NCBI RefSeq assembly: GCF_016862915.1
Contig: NZ_BONW01000013.1
Location: 124,001-188,000, forward strand
Direction: 5' to 3'
Origin: Plantactinospora endophytica
Lineage (GTDB): Bacteria; Actinomycetota; Actinomycetes; Mycobacteriales; Micromonosporaceae
Length of the DNA stretch: 64,000 nucleotides
Part shown: positions 56,099 to 64,000 of the stretch, in pieces
Layout of the letters: each line of letters begins with the position of its first letter
Numbering within the stretch: position 1 is the first letter of the stretch
Translations under genes and position numbers: made by a program
Notes under the pieces: generated by a model
The model's database searches: none
What the model saw: the letters and a program-made list of their open reading frames with translations, nothing else
What the model was told of the DNA's origin: nothing

Positions 56099-58215
56099 CC
56101 ACCATCACGGCCCGCGCCATGGGGCAGGCGCTGAGCCGGGTCGACGGTCCGGCCAAGGTACGGGGACATGCTCCGTACGCGTTCGAGCAGCCGGTCGACC
56201 GCCCGGTCTACCTGTATCCGGTCGAGGCGGCCATCACCGTCGGCCGGATCACCGGCATCGACTGCAGTCACGCCAGCGCGCAGCCGGGCGTGCTGGGCGT
56301 GCTGACCCACCTCAACGCCGCGAGAACCTCGGCCGGCGCCAGCGGCGAACTGGGCATCCTGCAAAGCGATCAGGTCGCCTTTCGTAACCAGTTCGTCGGC
56401 GCGGTGCTCGCGGAGACCTCGGAGATCGCCCGGTACGCGGCCGGCCTGGTCCGGGTCGACTACGAAGCGCGGCCACACGATGTCGTGTTCGACGCGGGGC
56501 GTCGTGACCTGTACAAGCCGGAGCAGTTGGCGCCGTCGTTTCCGATGGACACCGACAAGGGTGATGTGGACGCCGCGCTCTCCTCGGCACCGTTCGCTCT
56601 CGATCAGGGCTACACCACCCCGCGATACCACCACAACCCGCTGGAACCGCACAGCACGATCGCCGTCTGGGCAGATGGACACTTCACCCTGCACATGTCC
56701 ACCCAGGGGGTGCACGTCGCGCGTGCATGCCTGGCGCAGGTCTTCGATCTCGACCCCGACCGCATCCGGATCATCGCGCCTTACGTCGGCGGGGCGTTCG
56801 GCTCGAAGGTCCAGCCCCGGGCCGATGCGGTGCTCGCCATGCTGGCCGCCCGTATGGTGCCCGGCCGGCCGGTGAAGTTCCAGCTGACCCGTCAGCAGAC
56901 GTTCTCCCAGACCGGGTACCGGCCGCCGACCGTTCAGCGGGTCCAGCTCGGCGCCGACCGCGACGGGCGGCTGCTCGCCGTCGCCCACAGCTGCACCGCC
57001 CCGACCGCGAGGATCCAGGAGTTCGCCGAACACAGCACGCGCTCCACACCCACCCTCTACGCCACACCCAACCTGCGTACCCGCCAACGACTCGCCAAGC
57101 TGGACATCTCCACTCCCTCGATCATGCGGGCACCGGGCGAGGCATCCGGCATGTTCGCCGTGGAATCGGCGATGGACGAGATGGCCATCGCCTGCGGCGT
57201 CGACCCCGTCGAGTTCCGCATCCGCAACGACACTGACACCCACCCACTGACCGGATTACCGTTCAGCAGCCGCAACCTCGCCGGGTGTATGCGCGAGGGC
57301 GCCCGTCGCTTCGGCTGGGACCAGCGTGATCCCACCCCCCGCGCGCGCCGTTCACAGGGTTGGCTGGTCGGCACCGGGGTGGCGACCGCCCTCTACTCGG
57401 TGTTCCGGTTACCGGGCTCGGCGAGTATCCAGGCGCATCCGGACGGGCGCTACACGGTGTCCATCGGCGCCGCCGACATCGGCACCGGCACCTGGACGGC
57501 GCTGGCACAGGTCGCCGCCGACGCCCTCGGCGTCGACCTGACCCAGGTGGAACTTCAGATCGGCGACACCAACTACCCCTGCGCCTCGGAGGCTGCCGCC
57601 TCGTCCGGAATCACGAGCTGGGGCGCCGCGATCTGCGAGGCGGCCGATCAGTTACGCCACGCCCTGGCCGACCAGCCCGGCGGGCAGCTCCCACCGCAGG
57701 GCCTAACGATCACCGCCGACATGCCCGAGAACCCGTACCTCCAGCAGTATTCGATGCACAGCTTCGGCGCACAGTTCGCGGAGGTCCGGATCAACGAGTT
57801 CACCGGAGAGATCCGGGTTCCCCGGCAACTGGGCGTCTTCGCCGTCGGCCGTATCGTCAACCCCAGGACCGCCCGTTCACAACTGCTCGGCGGCATGACC
57901 TGGGGCCTGTCCATGGCGTTGCACGAACACGGCGCCCTCGATCCGCGCTTCGGCGCCACCGTCAACCAGGACCTGGCCACCTACCACGTCGCCAGCAACG
58001 CCGACGTCGGCAACGTCGAGGTGCACTGGCTCGACGAGTACGACCCGTACGTCAATCCGATGGGCACGAAGGGAATCGGGGAGATCGGGATGGTCTCCGC
58101 CGCAGCCGCGATCGCCAACGCCGTCCACCACGCCACCGGAATCCGCGTTCGCGACCTACCGATCACCCTGGACAAACTGCTACCCGAGAGCAGACCTGTC
58201 ACCGCAACCTCCTAG
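56095..58215 (+). CDS. Molybdenum aldehyde oxidoreductase, molybdopterin subunit (PaoC-like)
   Basis: 706 residues of the xanthine dehydrogenase large-subunit family. Signatures are [15 protein letters not shown] (Mo-binding domain I), [51 protein letters not shown] and the catalytic-glutamate motif [10 protein letters not shown] near the C terminus. This subunit binds the Mo cofactor and oxidises aldehydes (aromatic or aliphatic) to acids with water as oxygen donor. No XdhC/PaoD-type maturation chaperone gene is adjacent, so one must be encoded elsewhere. Confidence 0.93.
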   Translation: MTTITARAMGQALSRVDGPAKVRGHAPYAFEQPVDRPVYLYPVEAAITVGRITGIDCSHASAQPGVLGVLTHLNAARTSAGASGELGILQSDQVAFRNQFVGAVLAETSEIARYAAGLVRVDYEARPHDVVFDAGRRDLYKPEQLAPSFPMDTDKGDVDAALSSAPFALDQGYTTPRYHHNPLEPHSTIAVWADGHFTLHMSTQGVHVARACLAQVFDLDPDRIRIIAPYVGGAFGSKVQPRADAVLAMLAARMVPGRPVKFQLTRQQTFSQTGYRPPTVQRVQLGADRDGRLLAVAHSCTAPTARIQEFAEHSTRSTPTLYATPNLRTRQRLAKLDISTPSIMRAPGEASGMFAVESAMDEMAIACGVDPVEFRIRNDTDTHPLTGLPFSSRNLAGCMREGARRFGWDQRDPTPRARRSQGWLVGTGVATALYSVFRLPGSASIQAHPDGRYTVSIGAADIGTGTWTALAQVAADALGVDLTQVELQIGDTNYPCASEAAASSGITSWGAAICEAADQLRHALADQPGGQLPPQGLTITADMPENPYLQQYSMHSFGAQFAEVRINEFTGEIRVPRQLGVFAVGRIVNPRTARSQLLGGMTWGLSMALHEHGALDPRFGATVNQDLATYHVASNADVGNVEVHWLDEYDPYVNPMGTKGIGEIGMVSAAAAIANAVHHATGIRVRDLPITLDKLLPESRPVTATS

Positions 58216-58663
58216 GCGCTTCGTCGCGGCTCCGATGGCTGCCGGGATCTACTGCAGGAGAACGGCCTGCCGTCATCAGCCGGCTACCGTTGGAGGTCGT
58301 CGCCCGTTCACCCACCCCATACTGAACTCAATCTCGCCGAACACAGCTTCGGTGAAGCGGTCCAGCGAAGCCAAGCGGACCCGCTTCCGGCGCCAGCGTC
58401 CCTGTCGTCCACGTTGCCGAAGCACGACCCGGCCCCGGCCCGTTGGCGGGCGCGCCTTCAGCCCGGTCAGGGCGGTCCGCAGCGTGGCTCCGCGTCAGGA
58501 ACACCTGTCGGTCTCGAAGCTCCAATGTCCCCGCCCGGAGCGGCAGCGGGTGCTCCGTACTCCGGAAACGAACCGGTACTGTCCTCGCCGGCCGGAATCA
58601 GTAAGACTTCCGTAATGGATGACGGCCGGGATCGGCTGACGATCGCCCCGTAGCCTGAGTCGG
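58216..58663. other. Intergenic region without a supported gene
   Basis: About 450 bp between the molybdoenzyme operon and the DM13 gene. Frames on both strands are short and Arg/Pro-rich with no motif, and no terminator hairpin with strong symmetry is evident. Confidence 0.35.
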
Positions 58664-59230
58664 GTGTGGACAAAGATGCTTCGGTCGCCGCTGTCGTGGG
58701 GTGGCGCCGTCCTGGTGGCAGTCGTCGCGGTCTCCGGCCTCTTCTGGTTCCAGCCGTGGAAGCTGTTCACCGACACACGTGTCGACGAGGCGTTACCGGT
58801 CGTCGAGGTGCCGACCGCGCCAACCACCGCCACGTCCGCCGGCGCGGTGTCCAGTCCCTCCGCCGCCGGGACGGGGAACCGGGTCCTCGCCGCTGGTGAC
58901 TTCGTCACCCACGAGCACGAGACGACCGGCACCGCTCAGATCCTCCGGCTCGCCGACGGCCGGCACCGGCTCGTCCTGCGCGATCTCGACACGTCCAACG
59001 GGCCGGACCTGCGGGTGTGGCTGACCGACCGGCCGGTGGTCAGCGGCGTCGCCGGTTGGCGGGTGTTCGACGACGGCAGGTGGTACGAAGTGGCCCGGCT
59101 CAAGGGCAACCGTGGTGACCAGGTGTACGAGTTGCCCGCCTCGGTGGATCCGGCGGACTTCCGGAGCGTCTCCATCTGGTGCAAGCGCTTCAGCGTCTCG
59201 TTCGGTGCCGCGGACTTGAAGACCGCCTGA
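58664..59230 (+). CDS. Membrane-anchored DM13-domain protein
   Basis: 188 residues. One N-terminal membrane anchor or signal (SWGGAVLVAVVAVSGLFWF) is followed by a Thr/Ser/Ala-rich linker. The C-terminal DM13 domain (about 85-185) has GTAQILRLADGRHRLVLRDL, GPDLRVWLTDRP, YELPA and VSIWCKRFSVSFGAADL. DM13 domains resemble DOMON/cytochrome-like electron-transfer or adhesion modules with a conserved cysteine, seen here in IWCKRF. GTG 58664 is used as start; an ATG at 58676 is equally possible. It is convergent with the histidine kinase gene. Confidence 0.82.
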   Translation: MWTKMLRSPLSWGGAVLVAVVAVSGLFWFQPWKLFTDTRVDEALPVVEVPTAPTTATSAGAVSSPSAAGTGNRVLAAGDFVTHEHETTGTAQILRLADGRHRLVLRDLDTSNGPDLRVWLTDRPVVSGVAGWRVFDDGRWYEVARLKGNRGDQVYELPASVDPADFRSVSIWCKRFSVSFGAADLKTA

Positions 59231-59311
59231 ACCCGTCCCCGCGCCCGAGCGTCCCCCCGAGTTCGCCGCCGACCTGCCGGATCTGCTCAAGCGCGACTGG
59301 AACGCGCCTCG

Positions 59312-60322
59312 TCAGACGGCGACGAGCCGGATCACGAACCGGCAGCCGTCGGCGGTGTTGCCCACCTCGACCCGACCGCCATGTGCCTCGACCAGCCCGT
59401 GCACGATGGCCAGTCCGAGGCCCCCGGACACCTTGCCGGTGCTCGGGGTGCGGGCCCGTTCGCCCCGGAACGCGACGTCGAAGAGCCGGGGCAGATCGCC
59501 GGGAGGGATCCCACCGCAGGTGTCGGCCACCGACAGCCACGCGTGGTCCCGCTCGCGGCCCGCCTCGATCCGCACCGTGCCGTCGTCCGGGGTGTAGCGC
59601 ACCGCGTTGAGCAGCAGATTGCCCACCACCCGGGCCAGCTCCGGTTCGCTGGCGCTGACGGTGGGCCAGCCCGACTCGGCGGCGACCAGCTTGATCCGCC
59701 GGGCGGCGGCCATCGGAGCCGTGCTGGCCAGCGCGTCGGAGACCACCTCACCGAGCGGTACCGCCGTCAGCGACAGGCGCAGCGCCCCGGCGTTGATCCG
59801 GGACAGCTCGAACAGGTCGTCGACGAGTCTGGCCATCCGGTCGGTCTCCAGCCGGATCCGCCGGTGGTACTCCTCGACGCTCTCGGGGTCGTCCACCACC
59901 CGGTCCTCCAGCGCCTCCGCCATGGCGCGGAGCCCGGCGAGCGGGGTCCGCAGGTCGTGGGAGATCCAGGCGACCAGGTCCCGGCGGCCCTCCTCCAACT
60001 GCCGCTCGCGCTGGCGGGCCTGCTCGGCCCACACCGCGGCGGACGCCAGCCGGCGGCCGAAGTGTCCGCCGACGGCGAGGCTGACCACCGCCGCCGCGCC
60101 GACGGTGATCAGCACCACGTCCCGGTCGTGCGGGGACAGGAACATCGCCTCGGCGACCGCCACCACTCCGAGCACGACCGCGACCACCGTGGTGGCGAGC
60201 AGCACGCAGAGATGCACGGTGATCGAACTACGCCGGAGCATCCGCAGCAGCAGCGCCCCGGCGAGGCCGACGACGAGTGCGGCAGCCAGGGCGATCGCGA
60301 AGATCAGCGCCAGGTCACGCAT
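59312..60322 (-). CDS. OmpR-linked sensor histidine kinase
   Basis: 336 residues. Two or three membrane helices lie in the first 95 residues (LALIFAIALAAALVVGLAGA, LLATTVVAVVLGVVAVAEAM, and a third near VVLITVGAAAVVSLAVG) with almost no extracellular domain. Then comes the HisKA domain with His in VAWISHDLRTPLAGLRAMAE. The HATPase domain has LLLNAVRYTP, ADTCGGIPP and SGGLGLAIVHGLVEAHGG. All boxes are intact. Such short-sensor kinases detect membrane or envelope signals. It overlaps its response regulator by 8 bp. Confidence 0.92.
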   Translation of the reverse strand: MRDLALIFAIALAAALVVGLAGALLLRMLRRSSITVHLCVLLATTVVAVVLGVVAVAEAMFLSPHDRDVVLITVGAAAVVSLAVGGHFGRRLASAAVWAEQARQRERQLEEGRRDLVAWISHDLRTPLAGLRAMAEALEDRVVDDPESVEEYHRRIRLETDRMARLVDDLFELSRINAGALRLSLTAVPLGEVVSDALASTAPMAAARRIKLVAAESGWPTVSASEPELARVVGNLLLNAVRYTPDDGTVRIEAGRERDHAWLSVADTCGGIPPGDLPRLFDVAFRGERARTPSTGKVSGGLGLAIVHGLVEAHGGRVEVGNTADGCRFVIRLVAV

Positions 60323-61049
60323 CGGCCGGCCCGTACCGGTAGCCGACGCCCCAGACCGTCACGATCCGTCGAGGATCGGCCGGTTCGGTCTCGATCTTCT
60401 CGCGTAACCGTCGCACGTGCACGGTCACTGTCGACTGGTCGCCGAAGTTCCACCCCCAGACCTGCTCCAACAGCTCGGTCCGGGTGAACACCCGGGCCGG
60501 GTGACGCATCAGGTGGACAAGCAGGTCGAACTCCCGCAGCGTCAGCGCCAGCTCCCTTCCGGACAGCAGAGCGGTGCGGGACGTGGTCTGCACCGTCAGG
60601 TTGCCGTCCTCGATCATCTCACGCCCGCCGGCCGGCGGGTCACCTCCGGCGCGGCGGAGCACCGACCGGACCCGGAGCACGAGTTCCCGGGGCGAGAAGG
60701 GTTTGGTCAGGTAGTCGTCCGCGCCGAGTTGCAGGCCGAGAATCCGGTCGGCCTCGTCGCCGCGCGCGGTCAGCATGACGATGGGTACACCGTCCGGTCG
60801 GGCGCGCAGCTCGCGGCATACCTGTAGGCCGTCGATCTTGGGCAGCATGAGGTCGAGTACGACCAGGTGCGGCGCCTGCCTGGCGACGGCCGCGAGGGCC
60901 GCCTCCCCGTCGCCGACGTGGCTGACCTGGAAGCCGTCGTGTTCCAGGTAACGGCAGATCACGTCGCTGACGGTCTGGTCGTCGTCGACCACCAGCACCC
61001 GCTTCGTCGTCTCCGCTCGCCGTCTCCGCTCGTCCCCGTCGGCGCTCAC
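60315..61049 (-). CDS. OmpR/PhoB-family response regulator
   Basis: 244 residues. Receiver domain KRVLVVDDDQTVSDVI, phospho-acceptor Asp in LVVLDLMLPKIDGLQ, Lys in GADDYLTKPFSPREL. The winged-helix DNA-binding domain ends TVTVHVRRLREKIETEPADP then VTVWGVGYRYG. GTG 61049 gives the normal receiver start after 16 charged residues. It is the first gene of the pair; its targets are not local as far as can be seen. Confidence 0.93.
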   Translation of the reverse strand: MSADGDERRRRAETTKRVLVVDDDQTVSDVICRYLEHDGFQVSHVGDGEAALAAVARQAPHLVVLDLMLPKIDGLQVCRELRARPDGVPIVMLTARGDEADRILGLQLGADDYLTKPFSPRELVLRVRSVLRRAGGDPPAGGREMIEDGNLTVQTTSRTALLSGRELALTLREFDLLVHLMRHPARVFTRTELLEQVWGWNFGDQSTVTVHVRRLREKIETEPADPRRIVTVWGVGYRYGPADA

Positions 61050-61169
61050 GGGGTCAGCGTAGCGACGCAGGGGATCACGGCCACCGGACCGACAGCTCGC
61101 GGGGATTCCCTGGTCGCGCCAACCGTTGTCCACCCGACCCTGCTCGTGTGCGTCCGGCGGCGGAGCCGG

Positions 61170-62303
61170 TCAGTCGACCGGGGTGAGCAGGAATCCGCGC
61201 CGCTGCTCGTCGCCGCCGAGGTGACAGGGGATCGGGCAGGCGATGCCGACGATGACGCCGTCGTCGTTGACGTCCTGCGCCGACTGGAGCGTCACGGACT
61301 CGGGCAGGCCTGGTACCCGTTCGTTCAGGTCGACCATGGTGCCGTCGTACCAGACGAAGGCGTGGTCGTTGAGCGGGTCACTCGCCGACTGCACGGTCCC
61401 GACCACCTGCCCCGGCTCGTTGACACCGTATGCGATCGAGAGCTCCCGGCCGAGGGAGCCGAGGTCGCGCATGCCGCCGTCCTGCCACAGGAACGCGTGC
61501 GTCTCCCCTTCGGCGGTCTGCGACATCCCCACCACCTGTCCCCGGTCGTTGATGTCGTTCGCCATCGTCGCCTCGCTGTTGCCGCCGAGCGTGCCCAGGT
61601 CGCGCAGGACGCCGTCCTGCCACAGGAAGCCGTGCAGCGGTCCGTCGGGGGTCGCCGCGCCGCCCACCACCTGGCCGTGGTTGTTGACGGCGGTCGCGGT
61701 GGAAAGTGTGCCCCACGGTCCGGCGGTTCCGCCCAGCGAGCCGATCTCGACGATCTCGCCGTCGCGCCAGACCACGCCCCGGTAGGGGGCGCCCTGTGCC
61801 TCGTACCGCCGGCCGACGACGACCCCGACGTCGTTGACCCCCTCGGCGACGCTGCCACTGCCGGCTCCGTAGCCGGTACCGAGGTCGGCCATGGCGCCGT
61901 CGCGGTGGACGAACGCGTGCGGCGGGTCGGTGTAGTTGACGTGGGTGGTGCCGACGACGACGCCGGCGTCGTTGATGTCCATGGCCTGACTCGACGCGTA
62001 GCGGCCGTCATCGATCGCACCGAGGTCCCGGACCACCCCGCCGGTCCAGGTGGTGGCGTGGAAGCTGTAGCCGCGCGAGGACGTCGTCGCCAGTCCGGCC
62101 GCGACGCCGGCACCGTTGACCGCAGCCGCCTGGCTGTACGTCACGCCGCCCGGGGTGGTGCCGAGCGGCCCCAGGTCCAGGTAGCGGTAGGTCGGCGGAC
62201 TCGCCGGCTCGACCGCCTGGGCGGCGACCGGAGCCGCCGCGAGTGGCGCGGCAAGAGCCAGGGCGGCGGCACAGAGGCGGCGGGACAGGGTACCTCTCGG
62301 CAT
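61170..62303 (-). CDS. Secreted HAF-repeat protein
   Basis: 377 residues. A signal peptide (LCAAALALAAPLAAAPVAAQ, cleavage near AQA) precedes about seven repeats of around 45 residues of the HAF type. Each has the form HAFLWQDGxMxDLGxLGG...AxxINDxGQVVG, as in HGFLWQDGVLRDLGTLGG and HAFLWQDGGMRDLGSLG. HAF repeats form beta-propeller-like extracellular structures of unknown role. It is monocistronic, 120 bp beyond the response regulator start and in the same orientation. Confidence 0.85.
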   Translation of the reverse strand: MPRGTLSRRLCAAALALAAPLAAAPVAAQAVEPASPPTYRYLDLGPLGTTPGGVTYSQAAAVNGAGVAAGLATTSSRGYSFHATTWTGGVVRDLGAIDDGRYASSQAMDINDAGVVVGTTHVNYTDPPHAFVHRDGAMADLGTGYGAGSGSVAEGVNDVGVVVGRRYEAQGAPYRGVVWRDGEIVEIGSLGGTAGPWGTLSTATAVNNHGQVVGGAATPDGPLHGFLWQDGVLRDLGTLGGNSEATMANDINDRGQVVGMSQTAEGETHAFLWQDGGMRDLGSLGRELSIAYGVNEPGQVVGTVQSASDPLNDHAFVWYDGTMVDLNERVPGLPESVTLQSAQDVNDDGVIVGIACPIPCHLGGDEQRRGFLLTPVD

Positions 62304-62460
62304 GCTGGACTCCCCGTGATGTCATAGCGATCATCGATGTCCAGATTATGGCTGTTCCTGGCCCCGCAGAGTCTTACCGAACGCTTACGGGCTGCCGTTG
62401 CCCCACTGCGGCGCCGGGTTCGCTCTCGCCGGCTGTGTCGGGCGGTCGCGCTGTACGCGA

Positions 62461-62529
62461 TTCACCACGCTCGTGCACGCCTGGCGTCAGATCCTGTTGA
62501 TCGACCCCGCGCTGCCCGAGGAACTGCGC
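62461..62529 (+). pseudogene. Short relic resembling the C-terminal domain of a PaaX-family regulator
   Basis: The plus-strand frame gives LVHAWRQILLIDPALPEELR, matching the conserved C-terminal block of PaaX-type repressors (typically LVHEWRRFPFLDPGLPAELLP). Nothing upstream encodes the rest of a PaaX protein, and the frame runs directly into the antisense end of the aldo/keto reductase gene, so only this fragment survives. Confidence 0.4.
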
Positions 62530-62538
62530 GGTGTCGCG

Positions 62539-63414
62539 CTATTCGAGGCTCGCCAGCTCGTCCGCGGACAGGCGAAGCGCCCCGGCTGCCACGTTCTCGA
62601 CCAGGTGATCCGGATTGCCCGTACCCGGGATGGCCAACACGTGCGGCCCACGGCTCAGCGTCCAGGCGATCCGGACCTGCGCCGGCGTCGCGCCGTGTGC
62701 GGCTGCGATGGCGAGGACCGCATCGTCGTCGGCGACACCGCCGACCTCACCTCCGTCACCGGCGATCGAGAAGAACGGCACGAACGCTATGCCCTGCTCG
62801 CCGCACGTGCGCAGGGTTTGCTCGCTGACGCGGTCGTCGACGCCATAACGATTCTGTACGCAGACGACGGGGGCAATCGCCTGGGCCTGCGTGAGATGCT
62901 CGGGGCGGACATTGGAGATGCCCAGGTGCCGGATCAGGCCGGCGTCACGCAACTCGGCAAGCGCACCGAAGTGCTCGGCGATCGAGTCGAGGCCGTGTTG
63001 GCGCAGGTTCACCACGTCCAGGTGGTCGCGGCCGAGCTGGCGCAGGTTCTCCTCGACCTGCCCACGGAGTTGATCCGGCCGGGCCAGTGGCAGCCAATTA
63101 CCGGACGGGTCCCGGCCGGGACCGACTTTCGTGATGATGACCAGATCGTCGGGGTACGGCGCCAGCGCCCGGTTGATCAGCTCATTGGCCGAGCGCAGCG
63201 GGGAGAAGTAGAACACCGCGGTGTCGATGTGGTTCACACCCAGCTCGACCGCCCGGCGCAGCACGCCGATGACGCGATCGCGGTCGCTCGGCGTGCCGAG
63301 GTCGAAGGCGGCGCTGCCCGTCAACCGCATCGCGCCGAATCCGATCCGGTTGACGGTCAGGTCGCCGAGCGTCCACGTACCCGCCGAAGCCGCAGTGGTC
63401 TTGTGAGTAGGCAT
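62539..63414 (-). CDS. Aldo/keto reductase family oxidoreductase
   Basis: 291 residues, TIM barrel. Active-site Asp and Tyr are in HIDTAVFYFSP and the Lys in VIITKVGPG. The fourth tetrad position, normally His in a YxxxH-type strand, reads DVVNLRQHG, as in a subgroup of actinobacterial aldo/keto reductases. The cofactor region is FSIAGDGGEV...AIPGTGNPDHLVENVAA, lacking the usual basic KS/R pattern. ATG 63414 (MPTHKTTAA) chosen; an in-frame ATG 60 bp upstream adds an unlikely leader. NAD(P)H-dependent carbonyl reduction; substrate unknown. Confidence 0.85.
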   Translation of the reverse strand: MPTHKTTAASAGTWTLGDLTVNRIGFGAMRLTGSAAFDLGTPSDRDRVIGVLRRAVELGVNHIDTAVFYFSPLRSANELINRALAPYPDDLVIITKVGPGRDPSGNWLPLARPDQLRGQVEENLRQLGRDHLDVVNLRQHGLDSIAEHFGALAELRDAGLIRHLGISNVRPEHLTQAQAIAPVVCVQNRYGVDDRVSEQTLRTCGEQGIAFVPFFSIAGDGGEVGGVADDDAVLAIAAAHGATPAQVRIAWTLSRGPHVLAIPGTGNPDHLVENVAAGALRLSADELASLE

Positions 63415-63638
63415 CGGACGACGATAACCATGGCCGCCGACCTGCGCGGTCGGTCGTGTACCCGATGGTGCCACGGCAAGATCGCTGTTACGTTACTTAT
63501 GGTCAGGCAGCACTGCGCCGCGCTGGCTCACCGCCTGCCTGTGTGAGCCACGTCGGAAGGCGCCGCAGGTAGGCGGGCCGGCTGTCGCCGAGGGCGTACT
63601 CGCGGTCAAGGTCGACGGTCAGGCGCGCCGGTCGAGCG
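63415..63638. other. Intergenic region without a supported gene
   Basis: About 220 bp upstream of the aldo/keto reductase gene; presumably it holds its promoter (an AT-richer patch with GTTACGTTACTTATGG lies at 63487-63502). Beyond the LuxR relic the window ends without another gene. Confidence 0.35.
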
Positions 63639-63880
63639 CTACACATTCGATCCGCCGATGCTCCGAACCGGTGCTGCGGCACGGCGGCCTACGGTGCCGG
63701 GTTCGGCTTCTCCGGCCACCGCCAGCGCGAGCCGGTCCTGCCCCCGAGCCGGGACCTCCAGTTTGCGCAGCAGCGGGGAGACGTGTGTCTCCACGGTACG
63801 CACCGAGACATACCGTCGTACCCCGATCTCGACGTTGCTGAAGGGTCTCCGACCAGCGAATGCACCCCGGCTTTCCGAGG
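63639..63880 (-). pseudogene. Decayed DNA-binding end of a LuxR-family regulator
   Basis: On the reverse strand one frame reads FSNVEIGVRRYVSVRTVETH and VSPLLRKLEVPARGQDRLAL, then a short tail to TAG at 63641-63639. This is the GerE/LuxR helix-turn-helix (SN-x-EI...VSVRTVE-x-HVS-x-LLRKL). The part before it, SESRGAFAGRRP, is degenerate: the LTPRE motif is missing and no receiver or ATPase domain follows upstream. It is a truncated gene or a relic. A small inverted repeat, TCCGTGGT-C-ACCACGGA, sits at 63941-63957. Confidence 0.5.
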
Positions 63881-64000
63881 TGACATGGCAACCATCGCCG
63901 CATCCTGTCAGCCCCTGCGTGTTCCGGTTCCGTGGTCGGCTCCGTGGTCACCACGGATCCGGACTGGACGTGGCGGAGGGCAGGCTGTGAACACACGCCG

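Noticed and set aside
59231-59311. Protein-like stretch EFAADLPDLLKRDWNAPRQ between two convergent genes
   Set aside because: Too short, without start, and partly the antisense of the histidine kinase end; insufficient to call a relic.
1-64000. tRNA, rRNA, riboswitch, CRISPR, phage or biosynthetic megasynthase genes
   Set aside because: Scanned both strands by eye for cloverleaf, rRNA-like, repeat-spacer and PKS/NRPS motifs; none found. Subtle non-coding RNAs cannot be excluded without computation.

Overview
The window is about 64 kb of very high-GC DNA from an actinomycete. GTG and TTG starts are frequent, and genes are packed head to tail with ATGA, GTGA or TGATG overlaps. The mix of sugar-catabolic clusters, MacB-type exporters, an imine reductase and a large class A PBP suggests a soil-type filamentous genus such as Micromonosporaceae. 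That placement is inference, because no rRNA or other marker is present. I saw no tRNA, rRNA, CRISPR array, prophage or intact insertion sequence. The only mobile-element trace is a degraded ISL3-type transposase end near 42.0-42.4 kb.

Layout. 0-5 kb: an MMPL/RND transporter, then an ECF41-type sigma factor translationally coupled to a FAD oxidoreductase behind a candidate ECF41 promoter. 5-6.2 kb: a small secreted protein and a decayed gene. 6.2-18.9 kb: the first carbohydrate island. It holds an SMP-30 lactonase, a zinc alcohol dehydrogenase, two paralogous DeoR regulators, an aldehyde dehydrogenase, an ABC importer without its own ATPase, a YihV-like PfkB kinase, a YihT-like aldolase and a tartrate/D-malate-type dehydrogenase. 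19-20.3 kb: a divergent imine reductase / MerR pair around a clear dyad operator. 20.7-29.2 kb: a second island of two divergent operons, with three Gfo/Idh/MocA oxidoreductases, three xylose-isomerase-like TIM-barrel proteins, a HUMPS-family decarboxylase/synthase homologue, a VOC protein and a zinc alcohol dehydrogenase.

29.4-38.4 kb holds a GNAT acetyltransferase, a 39-codon membrane peptide, a PadR-controlled ABC exporter, a secreted EEP-family nuclease/phosphatase, an AraC regulator and an esterase. 39.2-42 kb is a class A penicillin-binding protein. 43.4-50.2 kb carries a TetR/acyltransferase pair and a four-gene operon of exporter ATPase, FtsX permease, histidine kinase and LuxR response regulator. 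50.3-54.3 kb holds small accessory genes, including a TetR/methyltransferase pair that shares a perfect palindrome covering the methyltransferase start codon. 54.6-58.2 kb is a PaoABC-like molybdenum aldehyde oxidoreductase. The rest is a DM13 protein, an OmpR-type two-component pair, a HAF-repeat secreted protein, an aldo/keto reductase and relics of PaaX and LuxR regulators.

How the genes work together. The most interesting unit is the first island. Its kinase and aldolase resemble the sulfoquinovose (sulfo-EMP) enzymes YihV and YihT. However, all three kinase positions known to bind the sulfonate appear substituted. I infer a ketose 1-phosphate aldolase pathway for another sugar, ending in DHAP and an aldehyde that the aldehyde dehydrogenase oxidises; the malate-type dehydrogenase may act on the product. 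The second island has the parts list of an oxidise-isomerise-cleave (3-keto-sugar) route with no transporter of its own. Several degraded gene fragments lie beside the DeoR1 and regulator genes, so this stretch looks like an accessory region that has lost and gained genes.
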